Below the pieces are notes generated by a model. That model was not told the DNA's origin and did not search any database. It saw only the letters and a list, made by a program, of their open reading frames with translations. A stretch of 14,644 bases of DNA from JBCCFX01 sp039029515 (lineage in GTDB: Bacteria; Planctomycetota; Phycisphaerae; Phycisphaerales; SM1A02): assembly GCA_039029515.1 (NCBI GenBank), contig JBCCFX010000090.1, positions 1 to 14,644 of the forward strand. The letters are read 5' to 3'. Within the stretch, counting starts at the first letter, position 1, and each line of letters opens with the position of its first letter. Shown one piece after another: positions 1 to 6,101 of the stretch. The translations under genes were made by a program, and so were the position numbers.

Positions 1-462
1 GTTCGCGTCGAGCCCGGTGATGCCGTTCAGCAGTCCGTGAAAACTGACAACACCACGCACATCAGCGCCGCTGCGAGCGATGTCCAGTGCACACAGACCA
101 CCGAAGCAGTATCCCATCGCACCGCAACGATCGGTGTCGACGACGTCGAGGCTTTGCATGGCGGTGAGACCGGCGAGCAGTCGGCGGCGCAACATCGCAC
201 GATCCTCGACAAACGGCGTCATCAGCGCTGCGTTCTCATCGTTGTTGCTGCCGAGCGTGCCGCCGCCGTAGTTGTCGACGGCGAAACCGACGTAACCCAT
301 CTCGGCCAGTTGAACGGCTTTGTCGCGCTCGAACTGATCCTGTCCCGCCCATGCGTGCGAGATCAGAACCCCCGGTCGCGGACCGCTGATCGACTCATCC
401 CAGGCGACGAAGCCGTGACACGACACATCGCCATCCTGATACGTGATTGTTTCCGTCTGCAT
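1..462 (-). CDS. Dienelactone hydrolase family protein (partial, C-terminus off the left edge)
   Basis: The first 154 residues of an alpha/beta hydrolase are visible; the gene runs off the window before its stop. It starts MQTETITYQD, followed by the strand RPGVLISHAWAG (about 29-40), FAVDNYGGG (60-68), and the nucleophile elbow GYCFGG with Cys119, which is the dienelactone hydrolase signature (cysteine in place of the usual serine). Known family members run to about 230-250 residues and use a Cys-Asp-His triad; the Asp and His would lie beyond the edge, so the triad cannot be checked. The family hydrolyses dienelactones or other esters and lactones, and many members have no known substrate. 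No signal peptide is visible, so it is probably cytoplasmic. It lies 30 nt after the Dus gene on the same strand but has its own TATAAT box. The family call is firm; the substrate is unknown. Confidence 0.9.
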   Translation of the reverse strand, partial: MQTETITYQDGDVSCHGFVAWDESISGPRPGVLISHAWAGQDQFERDKAVQLAEMGYVGFAVDNYGGGTLGSNNDENAALMTPFVEDRAMLRRRLLAGLTAMQSLDVVDTDRCGAMGYCFGGLCALDIARSGADVRGVVSFHGLLNGITGLDAN

Positions 463-468
463 GCCCGG

Positions 469-496
469 ATTATACGGTTCGACTGCGCCGCGTCAG
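469..496 (-). promoter_or_regulatory. Predicted leaderless promoter of the DLH-family gene
   Basis: A perfect TATAAT (474..469) sits 6 nt before the ATG at 462. CTGACG (496..491) lies 16 nt upstream as a 4/6 match to TTGACA. With this geometry transcription would start at or next to the A of the ATG. The -35-like hexamer contains the TGA stop of the upstream Dus gene. No Shine-Dalgarno sequence is present between the box and the ATG. Confidence 0.6.
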
Positions 497-1662
497 GGCG
501 CGGTCGATGTGGTGTGCGGGATCGCCGATTCGGGCGATATCGATGCGTTCGTGTAATAGCGATCCAGCACCGATCGCCAGTCATCGACGGATCGACATCG
601 GATGAATTCGTTCTTTACGCGGTCTGGCGTCGGGTGGTGCGTGGAAAATTTGATGCCGAACTTTCGCATCATGCGCGATGCGGCTGACTCGCCATGCAAC
701 GCCATTGACAGTTCGAAGTGCTCCAGCAGGGCACACCGCTGTTCATCCAGAGTCGGTGGCGTTGGTTGCTCGCCGGCCATCAACTGACGAGCCTGACGAA
801 AAATCCACGGGTTGCCGATGCAGCCGCGCGCGACACTCACCGCCTGTACGTTGGTGACATCGAGCATCGCGAAGATGTCGTTGACGGTCCAGATGTCGCC
901 GGATCCGAAAATAATGCGATCCGAATATCGCGCCGTGAGATCGGTGAGGAACGCCCATCGGCCGGGGCCGAGATACTTCTGCCGAACGGTTCGGCAATGC
1001 ACGGTCGCCCAGATGTACCCGAGTTCGTACGCCGCGTTGAAGATGCGCTCGAAATTGTGCGCCATCTCCGGCGTGTCGTCATACGCGCGTCGAATCTTCA
1101 GCGTGGTCTTCTGCTCCGAGGGCAGTGCATCGCGCACCGCGCGCAGGATGTCGATGGCTTCGTCCGGCGTGCTCAGAAAGTGGCCGCCGCGGCTGCGCTT
1201 GCGAATCTTCTTGACCGGACAGGCGAGGTTGACGTCGATCGTCTCGTAGCCCATCGAGGCGAGAATCTGCGCGCCGTGCGCCATCTGATCGGGATACGTC
1301 CCCATGATCTGGCCGGCGATCGGATGATCATCGAGGCCCGCCGCGCGGTTCTCTTCAACTTCGCCGGTACCACATTCTTCGGCCAGGATGTCCGGATCTT
1401 CGCGCGTTCGTCCCTTGCCACCGTTGATCAGCGTCTGATCGAGGAGCGCCTCGGTGACGCAGTACGGGCAGCCGTGACGGCGGGCGACCAGGCGCATCGC
1501 GCCATCAGAGTAGCCCGCAAGGCCGGCCTGAAAGAACGGCGCATCGAAGCCGGGCACGAGAGCAGGAATCCGGGGATCGACGATCGTATCCCGTGCGATC
1601 TCGGTGATCGGTCGGGACAGTGCTCGGTCCGGGACATCAGATGGCGTCATTTCGACGGACAT
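493..1662 (-). CDS. tRNA-dihydrouridine synthase family protein (Dus-like flavin oxidoreductase)
   Basis: This 389-residue TIM-barrel protein has the Dus motif order: FFQAGLAGYSDGAMR (about 43-57, FMN-binding start), GQIMGTYPDQM (117-127), TIDVNLACPVKKI (141-153), TLKIRR (187-192), ATVHCRT (219-225), FGSGDI (252-257) and ARGCIGNPWIF (278-288). Dus enzymes reduce uridines in tRNA D-loops using NADPH and FMN in the cytoplasm. Several motifs are off-consensus: ACP where Dus usually has GCP, HCRT for HGRT, GSGDI for NGDI. About 40 residues precede the barrel. The start at 1662 is chosen from a TACCAT box and a weak AGGG upstream; Met5 is the alternative. Because of the motif changes I assign the superfamily rather than DusA, DusB or DusC; a related flavin reductase with another substrate is possible. 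Confidence 0.85.
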   Translation of the reverse strand: MSVEMTPSDVPDRALSRPITEIARDTIVDPRIPALVPGFDAPFFQAGLAGYSDGAMRLVARRHGCPYCVTEALLDQTLINGGKGRTREDPDILAEECGTGEVEENRAAGLDDHPIAGQIMGTYPDQMAHGAQILASMGYETIDVNLACPVKKIRKRSRGGHFLSTPDEAIDILRAVRDALPSEQKTTLKIRRAYDDTPEMAHNFERIFNAAYELGYIWATVHCRTVRQKYLGPGRWAFLTDLTARYSDRIIFGSGDIWTVNDIFAMLDVTNVQAVSVARGCIGNPWIFRQARQLMAGEQPTPPTLDEQRCALLEHFELSMALHGESAASRMMRKFGIKFSTHHPTPDRVKNEFIRCRSVDDWRSVLDRYYTNASISPESAIPHTTSTAP

Positions 1663-1670
1663 GATCCCTG

Positions 1671-1676
1671 ATGGTA
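1671..1676 (-). promoter_or_regulatory. Candidate -10 box of the Dus gene
   Basis: TACCAT (1676..1671) lies 8 nt before the ATG at 1662, predicting a leader of about 2 nt. CAGGGATC separates box and ATG and includes a weak AGGG. No clear -35 is visible. It lies in the short divergent gap shared with the lipoprotein gene. Confidence 0.35.
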
Positions 1677-1712
1677 CCGCGTCGCCGCCTCCGATCGAGC
1701 ACTGAATCCATG

Positions 1713-1718
1713 TAAGCT
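1713..1718 (+). promoter_or_regulatory. Candidate -10 box of the lipoprotein gene, supporting the second ATG
   Basis: TAAGCT (1713-1718) is followed by ATGGCC and then ATG at 1725. The first ATG at 1719 directly abuts the box and has no leader or ribosome-binding site, whereas the second is at the same 6-nt distance seen at three other genes here. This favours a leaderless start at 1725. The hexamer itself is a weak match to TATAAT. Confidence 0.35.
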
Positions 1719-1724
1719 ATGGCC

Positions 1725-2168
1725 ATGCGAAACGCCGGCTCGAAGATATGTCTGTCGATTGCCCTCATCGGGCTCGCCATGATGGCCGCAGGATGCGTGC
1801 GAACCACGTTCGACGTCAATCGGGCGACCCAGCCATATCCGCGTGAGCTGCACAACACGCGAACGCTTGATGTGCAGGTCTTCCGCGAAGGCGAGGACAT
1901 CCGCATCGTCAATACGTCGCCGGTGTCATTCTCCAACGTCCGGCTGTGGTTGAACCAGCGATTCATGCGCGAGATCGAGTCGCTGCCGGCGGGTGAGACG
2001 ATTCGGTTGTCGCTGTGGGAGTTCTTCGACGAGCGCGGCGAGGTCTACAACGCCGGCGGCTTCTTCGCGGCGTTCGATCCGCTTCCGTTGCGCCTGTGTC
2101 AGATCCAGGTGGATGACACGACGCCGCTCATTGGTCTGATCACAATTCGATCCGAACCGGCAAGCTAA
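1725..2168 (+). CDS. Small putative lipoprotein of unknown function
   Basis: This is the only plus-strand gene. From 1725 it encodes 147 residues (149 from the ATG at 1719). It has basic residues at the start, a hydrophobic stretch ICLSIALIGLAMMAAGC and a lipobox-like AAGC around residue 24, so it is probably exported and lipid-modified. The lipobox is imperfect: Leu is usual at -3 and here it is Ala. The mature part looks like a compact beta-rich domain (DVQVFREGEDIRIVNTSP, FSNVRLWLNQRF, GETIRLSLWEF). Phrases such as 'VNTSPVSFSNVRLWLN' would suit an immunoglobulin-like or FxLYD-type fold, but this is only a guess from strand pattern. I do not recognise the family. Its TAA overlaps the folA stop codon on the other strand. 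Confidence 0.75.
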   Translation: MRNAGSKICLSIALIGLAMMAAGCVRTTFDVNRATQPYPRELHNTRTLDVQVFREGEDIRIVNTSPVSFSNVRLWLNQRFMREIESLPAGETIRLSLWEFFDERGEVYNAGGFFAAFDPLPLRLCQIQVDDTTPLIGLITIRSEPAS

Positions 2169-2665
2169 GGCCGCCGTTCCCACGTCTGAAATGAATGTGC
2201 AATGGCGTGCCGATCGTCGCGTGCTCGATGCTCGTGCGCGACGAGGATCCATGCCTCATCCAGCCGGGGAAAATGTGTGTCGCCTTCGACGATGGCGTGA
2301 ACGCGCGTGAGGTACATGCGTTGCGCGCGAGGCAGCGCTTCGCGATACAACGCTTCGCCGCCCACGATGAAGACTTCGTCGTTGTCGTCGGCCGTATGCT
2401 CGCGCGCTGCGTTCAGCGCATCATCAAGGGAATGACAGACGAGAACGTCATCGGCGGTGAATGTCGTATTCCGCGTGATGACGATGTTCGTGCGATTGGG
2501 AAGTGGTTTCCCGACCGACGCAAAGGTCTTGCGGCCCATGATGATGACATGGCCGGATGTTGCGGCCTTGAAGCGTTTGAGGTCGTCAGGCAGATGCCAC
2601 GGCAGATCGCCCGCACGCCCGATGACATTGTTCTCCGACGCCGCGACGATCAGGGCGATGATCAT
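2165..2665 (-). CDS. folA: Dihydrofolate reductase
   Basis: Reduces 7,8-dihydrofolate to tetrahydrofolate with NADPH in the cytoplasm, regenerating the folate oxidised by ThyA. The 166-residue protein has the usual length and motifs: ALIVAASENNVIGRAGDLPW (4-23), LPDDLKRFK with the substrate-binding acidic residue at Asp28 (equivalent to Asp27 of E. coli), IIMGRKTFAS (41-50), and the NADPH-loop IVGGEALYREAL (about 99-110). It ends with HSFQTWERRP, matching the family's final beta strand. Its ATG overlaps the TGA of thyA (ATGA, 4-nt overlap), so translation is very likely coupled and the two form one operon. Its own stop (TAG) overlaps the stop of the convergent lipoprotein gene, leaving no room for a terminator between them. 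Assignment is secure. Confidence 0.97.
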   Translation of the reverse strand: MIIALIVAASENNVIGRAGDLPWHLPDDLKRFKAATSGHVIIMGRKTFASVGKPLPNRTNIVITRNTTFTADDVLVCHSLDDALNAAREHTADDNDEVFIVGGEALYREALPRAQRMYLTRVHAIVEGDTHFPRLDEAWILVAHEHRARDDRHAIAHSFQTWERRP

Positions 2666-3456
2666 ACGGCCACCGGCGCCGAGATATGCGGGTGCGGATC
2701 GTACGAGTCAATGGTGAAGTCTTCGGCGGTGAACGCGAAGAGATCACGGACATCGGGGTTGACGGCCAGTGTCGGCAATGCGCGCGGCGTACGAGAAATC
2801 TGTTCCTGCGCCTGTTCGATGTGATTCGAATACAGATGCGCATCGCCAAAGGTGTGAATGAACTCGCCCGGCTGCAGGTCGCAGACTTGCGCCATCATGT
2901 GCGTGAGTAATGCATACGACGCGATGTTGAACGGCACGCCGAGAAAGATGTCGGCTGACCGCTGGTACAACTGGCATGAGAGCCGGCCATCAGCGACATA
3001 GAACTGGAACAGACAATGACATGGCGCCAACGCCATGCGCGGGAGATCGGCGACGTTCCACGCACACACGATGATGCGTCGGGAGTCCGGATCGTCGCGG
3101 ATGAGATCCAGTGCCTGCGTGATCTGGTCAATGGACTCTCCATTCGGAGCCGGCCATGAACGCCATTGATGCCCGTAGACCGGGCCGAGGTCGCCGTGCT
3201 CGTCCGCCCATTCATCCCAGATCGAGACGCGGTGTTCGTTCAACCATGCGATGTTTGTGTCGCCGCGCAGGAACCACAGCAACTCGTGGATGATCGAGCG
3301 GAGATGCAGTTTCTTTGTCGTGACCAACGGAAAGCCGTCGGCGAGATCAAAGCGCATCTGGTGTCCGAAGATACTGCGCGTGCCGGTTCCGGTGCGGTCT
3401 GATTTCACCGCGCCATCGGCAAGGACGGTTCGCATGAGTTCGAGATAGGCTTTCAT
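2662..3456 (-). CDS. thyA: Thymidylate synthase (ThyA type)
   Basis: Converts dUMP and 5,10-methylene-tetrahydrofolate to dTMP and dihydrofolate. The protein has 264 residues, the same length as E. coli ThyA. Visible motifs are KSDRTGTGTRSIFG (18-31, with the phosphate-binding arginine), WFLRGDTNI (61-69), WDEWADEHGDLGPVYGHQWR (80-99), RRIIVCAWN (126-134), the catalytic PCHCLFQFYV with Cys146, QLYQRSADIFLGVPFNIASY, and HTFGDAHLYSNH. It ends APVAV, matching the conserved C-terminal tail that closes over the active site. It lies 33 nt after the ABC ATPase gene and overlaps folA by 4 nt. GAGGA lies 12 nt before the ATG, farther than usual. The presence of ThyA and FolA together fits the classical pathway rather than the flavin-dependent ThyX pathway. 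Confidence 0.98.
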   Translation of the reverse strand: MKAYLELMRTVLADGAVKSDRTGTGTRSIFGHQMRFDLADGFPLVTTKKLHLRSIIHELLWFLRGDTNIAWLNEHRVSIWDEWADEHGDLGPVYGHQWRSWPAPNGESIDQITQALDLIRDDPDSRRIIVCAWNVADLPRMALAPCHCLFQFYVADGRLSCQLYQRSADIFLGVPFNIASYALLTHMMAQVCDLQPGEFIHTFGDAHLYSNHIEQAQEQISRTPRALPTLAVNPDVRDLFAFTAEDFTIDSYDPHPHISAPVAV

Positions 3457-3489
3457 CGCGTCGGATCGTCCTCGGACGCCGGGCGATCG

Positions 3490-4323
3490 TCAACCGCCGG
3501 GGCGCGGAACGGCAGCAAGCAAACGTTTCGTGTAGGCATGTTGTGGATCGCCGATGATGTCCTCTCGGCTTCCCTGCTCCACGATGCGTCCGCGCAGCAT
3601 CACCGCAATGCGGCCGCAGATGTGGTCGATCACGGCCATATCGTGCGAGATAAACAGGTACGCCATCCCGAACTCATCCTGAAGGTCGCGAAGGAGATTC
3701 AGAATCTGCGATTGAATCGAAACGTCCAGCGCGGAAGTCGGTTCATCGCACACAATCAGGCGTGGCTGGAGTGCCAGCGCTCGCGCAATGCCGATGCGCT
3801 GGCGCTGGCCACCGGAAAACTCGTGCGGATAGCGATCCGCCGTCTTCGCATCGATGCCGCAGCGGCTCAGAAGGTCGTTGACGCGGCCGCGCAGTTCGCG
3901 CCGTTCGACGATCCCGTGCACGAGCAGCGGTTCGCCGACGATCTCCGCGACGGTTAGTCGCGGGTTCAGTGATCCGATCGGATCCTGAAAAATGATCTGC
4001 ATCTCGCGGCGCAGGCGCTGCATCTGCCGGCGGTTCAGCGCGTTGACGTCCTGTCCATCGAATTGAATGCTGCCTTCGGTTGCAGGGGCGAGGCGAAGGA
4101 TGGTGCGACCGACAGTTGTCTTGCCACAGCCGGACTCGCCAACGAGGCCGAGCGTTTCGCCTGGTCGGATGTCGAAGCTCACGCCGTCGACGGCTTTCAC
4201 CCACGATGTTCGTCGGCCGAAGATCCCGCTGCGAACCGGGAAGTACTTCTTCAATCCGTCGACCCGCAGCAGCGGGGCGGATTCATCATCGGACACCGTT
4301 GATCGAACTGTGAACGTGACCAC
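3490..4323 (-). CDS. OppF/DppF-like ABC transporter ATP-binding protein, lacking the usual C-terminal tail
   Basis: This 277-residue nucleotide-binding subunit most resembles OppF/DppF of oligopeptide/dipeptide importers: the opening LLRVDGLKKYFPVRSGIF and KAVDGVSFDIRPGETLGLVG are typical. Motifs are Walker A GESGCGKT (62-69), Q-loop IIFQDP (110-115), signature FSGGQRQR (169-176), Walker B LIVCDE (189-194) and the switch histidine FISHD (His227). It would hydrolyse ATP on the inner face of the membrane. It stops right after DPQHAYTKRLLAAVP, where family members normally continue about 50 residues into the oligo_HPY segment with its cysteines; the next gene starts 33 nt later, so the tail is absent. 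No permease, binding protein or OppD partner is in the window. The GTG at 4323 is used; GTG at codon 10 is the alternative. Confidence 0.92.
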   Translation of the reverse strand: MVTFTVRSTVSDDESAPLLRVDGLKKYFPVRSGIFGRRTSWVKAVDGVSFDIRPGETLGLVGESGCGKTTVGRTILRLAPATEGSIQFDGQDVNALNRRQMQRLRREMQIIFQDPIGSLNPRLTVAEIVGEPLLVHGIVERRELRGRVNDLLSRCGIDAKTADRYPHEFSGGQRQRIGIARALALQPRLIVCDEPTSALDVSIQSQILNLLRDLQDEFGMAYLFISHDMAVIDHICGRIAVMLRGRIVEQGSREDIIGDPQHAYTKRLLAAVPRPGG

Positions 4324-4331
4324 GACTGCGC

Positions 4332-4337
4332 ATCATA
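4332..4337 (-). promoter_or_regulatory. Candidate -10 box of the OppF-like gene
   Basis: TATGAT (4337..4332) lies 8 nt before the GTG start at 4323, in the 93-nt gap after htrA. The predicted leader is about 2 nt. No -35 is placed properly: the only TTGACA nearby (4379..4374) is 36 nt upstream. It would give the ATPase-thyA-folA group its own promoter. Confidence 0.4.
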
Positions 4338-4416
4338 CCGCAGCGGACGCCGATCGCGTCGCGCGGTGTGATGTGTCAATTCGTGTGTGTCCTCGACAGC
4401 GGGGCCGACCGATCCA

Positions 4417-5922
4417 TCAATCGACGTACAACGTGGGCTTCGCGGTCGTGCCATCCGGCTTGACGACCGTCACCGTGACGCCACCACGACCGAATCGTGG
4501 TGTCAGCAGGTTGTACTGGCGAAGCTGAGTGAGCAGATCATTGGTGGTCTTGACCGGCACGCCAGCAACCTCCGTGATGATTGCGCCAGGCACGATGTCG
4601 TCGCCGTATCGATTGTCCGACGTCAGTTCACGAATGATGACGCCGGCCACGAACGGAACCTTGGCCTGCGTTGCCAGACGTCGCGAAGCGGTTGCCATGC
4701 GCTCGATGCCGAGTTCTTCGAGACGATCCTGAGGCTGATCTTCCGGAATGCGACCGAGCACTCGAAGCGTCGACAGTGTTTCCAGCACCACGTCCAGCGA
4801 GATCGTTCGACCCATCTTGATCGTGGTGTCATAGCGCCAGACTTCGATCTTGATCGACTCGCCCGGGAGCGTCGATGAAATCACCGAACGCAGCTGGTCG
4901 GTGGATGAGACACGGTCGCGACCGATGTGCGTGATGATGTCGTCGCGACGAAGTCCGCCACGCTCGGCCGGACTGTCCGGCTCGACCGATTCAACACGAA
5001 CACCCTTGCCGATGAATCCCTGCGCCTGCAGCTGACCGGACATGCTTGGACCGATGTTCGATGGACGCAGACCGAGATAACCCTTGCGCACCACGCCGTC
5101 GTTGATCAACTGATCAACCACCGGCACGATCATGCGCAACGGAATCGCGAGGCCGATACCGGCGAACTGGCCTTCTTCAAGACCGTTGTCACGACGCGGA
5201 CCGGTCGCGATCGCGGTGTTCATGCCAATGACTCGACCTTCGAAGTTCGTCAGCGGACCGCCGGAGTTGCCGGGGTTGATCGCCGCATCGACCTGAATGA
5301 AGTTCTCGTACCCGCCACGGCCGCGAATGACGCCGACCGATCGACCCTTGCCTGACACGACACCCTGCGACATGGAGAAGCGGAAGTCGAATGGCGAGCC
5401 GAACGCGTAGACGAGATCGCCCTGCTGGACGGTGGAATCGAGATCGCCGAGACGGGAACCGCTCAGTCGACCCGGATTGATCTTGATGACCGCGATGTCT
5501 GTGAATTCGTCGTAGCCGACGACTTCGGCTTCACGCAGTTCGCCGGTGTGCAGTTGCACTTCGATCTCTTCGGCGTTCTCGACAACGTGGTAGTTGGTGA
5601 CGATGTGGCCTGCTTCGTCATAGATCCAGCCGGACCCGGACGAGAACGCGAGGCTGGGACGATTGCGGAACTGGCTGCTGACATTCTGCGTCACGCTGAT
5701 GTGAACGACCGACGGTTCAACTGCGGTCGCGATGTCGCGTGATGCCTGATTGATCTGGGCGAGAATGTTGTCGGGGCCTTCGAGTCGCTCGCTTGCTTCG
5801 ACAATTGCCGCGGAGGTCCGGGCGTATTGAAGGGCTCGGACGGCGTTGGGGCCGACGAAGAGGACCATCAGGGCGGTGAGCAGCACAATCAGGCTGGGGC
5901 CGTACTCGGTCAATCTTCGCAT
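4417..5922 (-). CDS. HtrA/Deg-family serine protease with two PDZ domains, membrane-anchored
   Basis: A periplasm-facing quality-control protease. The frame is open to an ATG at 5955 (512 residues); I prefer the ATG at 5922 (501 residues), which has GGAG 6 nt upstream. Using 512-residue numbering, SLIVLLTALMVLFVG (21-35) is a membrane segment without a clear cleavage site, so it is probably an N-terminal anchor. The chymotrypsin-like domain has the full triad: His123 in NYHVV, Asp153 in FTDIAV, Ser231 in NPGNSGGP. PDZ1 runs from about GYLGLRPS (292) to EVWR (374). A more divergent second PDZ follows (about 400-510, with AGVIIRELT and GAIITEVAGVPV). Known HtrA proteins degrade or hold misfolded envelope proteins, with PDZ domains reading exposed C-termini. 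It lies 146 nt after panB, with a possible ECF-sigma promoter in the gap. DegP, DegQ and DegS cannot be told apart from one gene. Confidence 0.93.
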   Translation of the reverse strand: MRRLTEYGPSLIVLLTALMVLFVGPNAVRALQYARTSAAIVEASERLEGPDNILAQINQASRDIATAVEPSVVHISVTQNVSSQFRNRPSLAFSSGSGWIYDEAGHIVTNYHVVENAEEIEVQLHTGELREAEVVGYDEFTDIAVIKINPGRLSGSRLGDLDSTVQQGDLVYAFGSPFDFRFSMSQGVVSGKGRSVGVIRGRGGYENFIQVDAAINPGNSGGPLTNFEGRVIGMNTAIATGPRRDNGLEEGQFAGIGLAIPLRMIVPVVDQLINDGVVRKGYLGLRPSNIGPSMSGQLQAQGFIGKGVRVESVEPDSPAERGGLRRDDIITHIGRDRVSSTDQLRSVISSTLPGESIKIEVWRYDTTIKMGRTISLDVVLETLSTLRVLGRIPEDQPQDRLEELGIERMATASRRLATQAKVPFVAGVIIRELTSDNRYGDDIVPGAIITEVAGVPVKTTNDLLTQLRQYNLLTPRFGRGGVTVTVVKPDGTTAKPTLYVD

Positions 5923-6038
5923 CGACGTCTCCATTGTCGTGGTGGCGGGAGGCATGTCCCAGCCGACTGTCTTCGATTCAGCGAGGCCCTGGTTTCAGGA
6001 ATCCTCACGATGAACCAACGCAGATCAGCCTTCCATCC

Positions 6039-6057
6039 ATGCATTCAGTATGCATTC
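6039..6057. repeat. Pair of 8-bp direct repeats 11 bp apart, possible operator upstream of htrA
   Basis: ATGCATTC occurs at 6039-6046 and again at 6050-6057, separated by AGT, so the copies are offset by 11 bp, about one helical turn. Each contains the palindrome ATGCAT. The pair lies directly at the start site predicted for the ECF-like promoter, as expected for a repressor or dimeric regulator site. No regulator is identified. Confidence 0.35.
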
Positions 6058-6084
6058 CAGACGGATCAGCGGGGCATCGGTTCC
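6057..6084 (-). promoter_or_regulatory. Candidate ECF (sigma-E-like) promoter of htrA
   Basis: GGAACC (6084..6079), 17 nt, then TCTGG (6061..6057) resembles the E. coli sigma-E pattern GGAACTT, 15-16 nt, TCTGA. It lies in the only non-coding gap before htrA, a classical envelope-stress gene. The match is imperfect in both elements and such short patterns arise by chance in GC-rich DNA. Confidence 0.35.
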
Positions 6085-6101
6085 AGCGGATGACGCCAGA
6101 A

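Noticed and set aside
718..1671. Long plus-strand frame of 317 codons opposite the Dus gene
   Set aside because: It is antisense to a clear Dus protein and its translation has no recognisable motifs; it follows from the codon bias of the GC-rich gene below it. Similar frames at 37-687, 2195-2824, 4387-4878 and 7678-8226 were dropped for the same reason.
4374..4379. Perfect TTGACA on the minus strand as -35 for the OppF-like gene
   Set aside because: It is 36 nt from the TATGAT box, too far for a normal promoter, and no TATAAT-like sequence lies 16-18 nt downstream of it.
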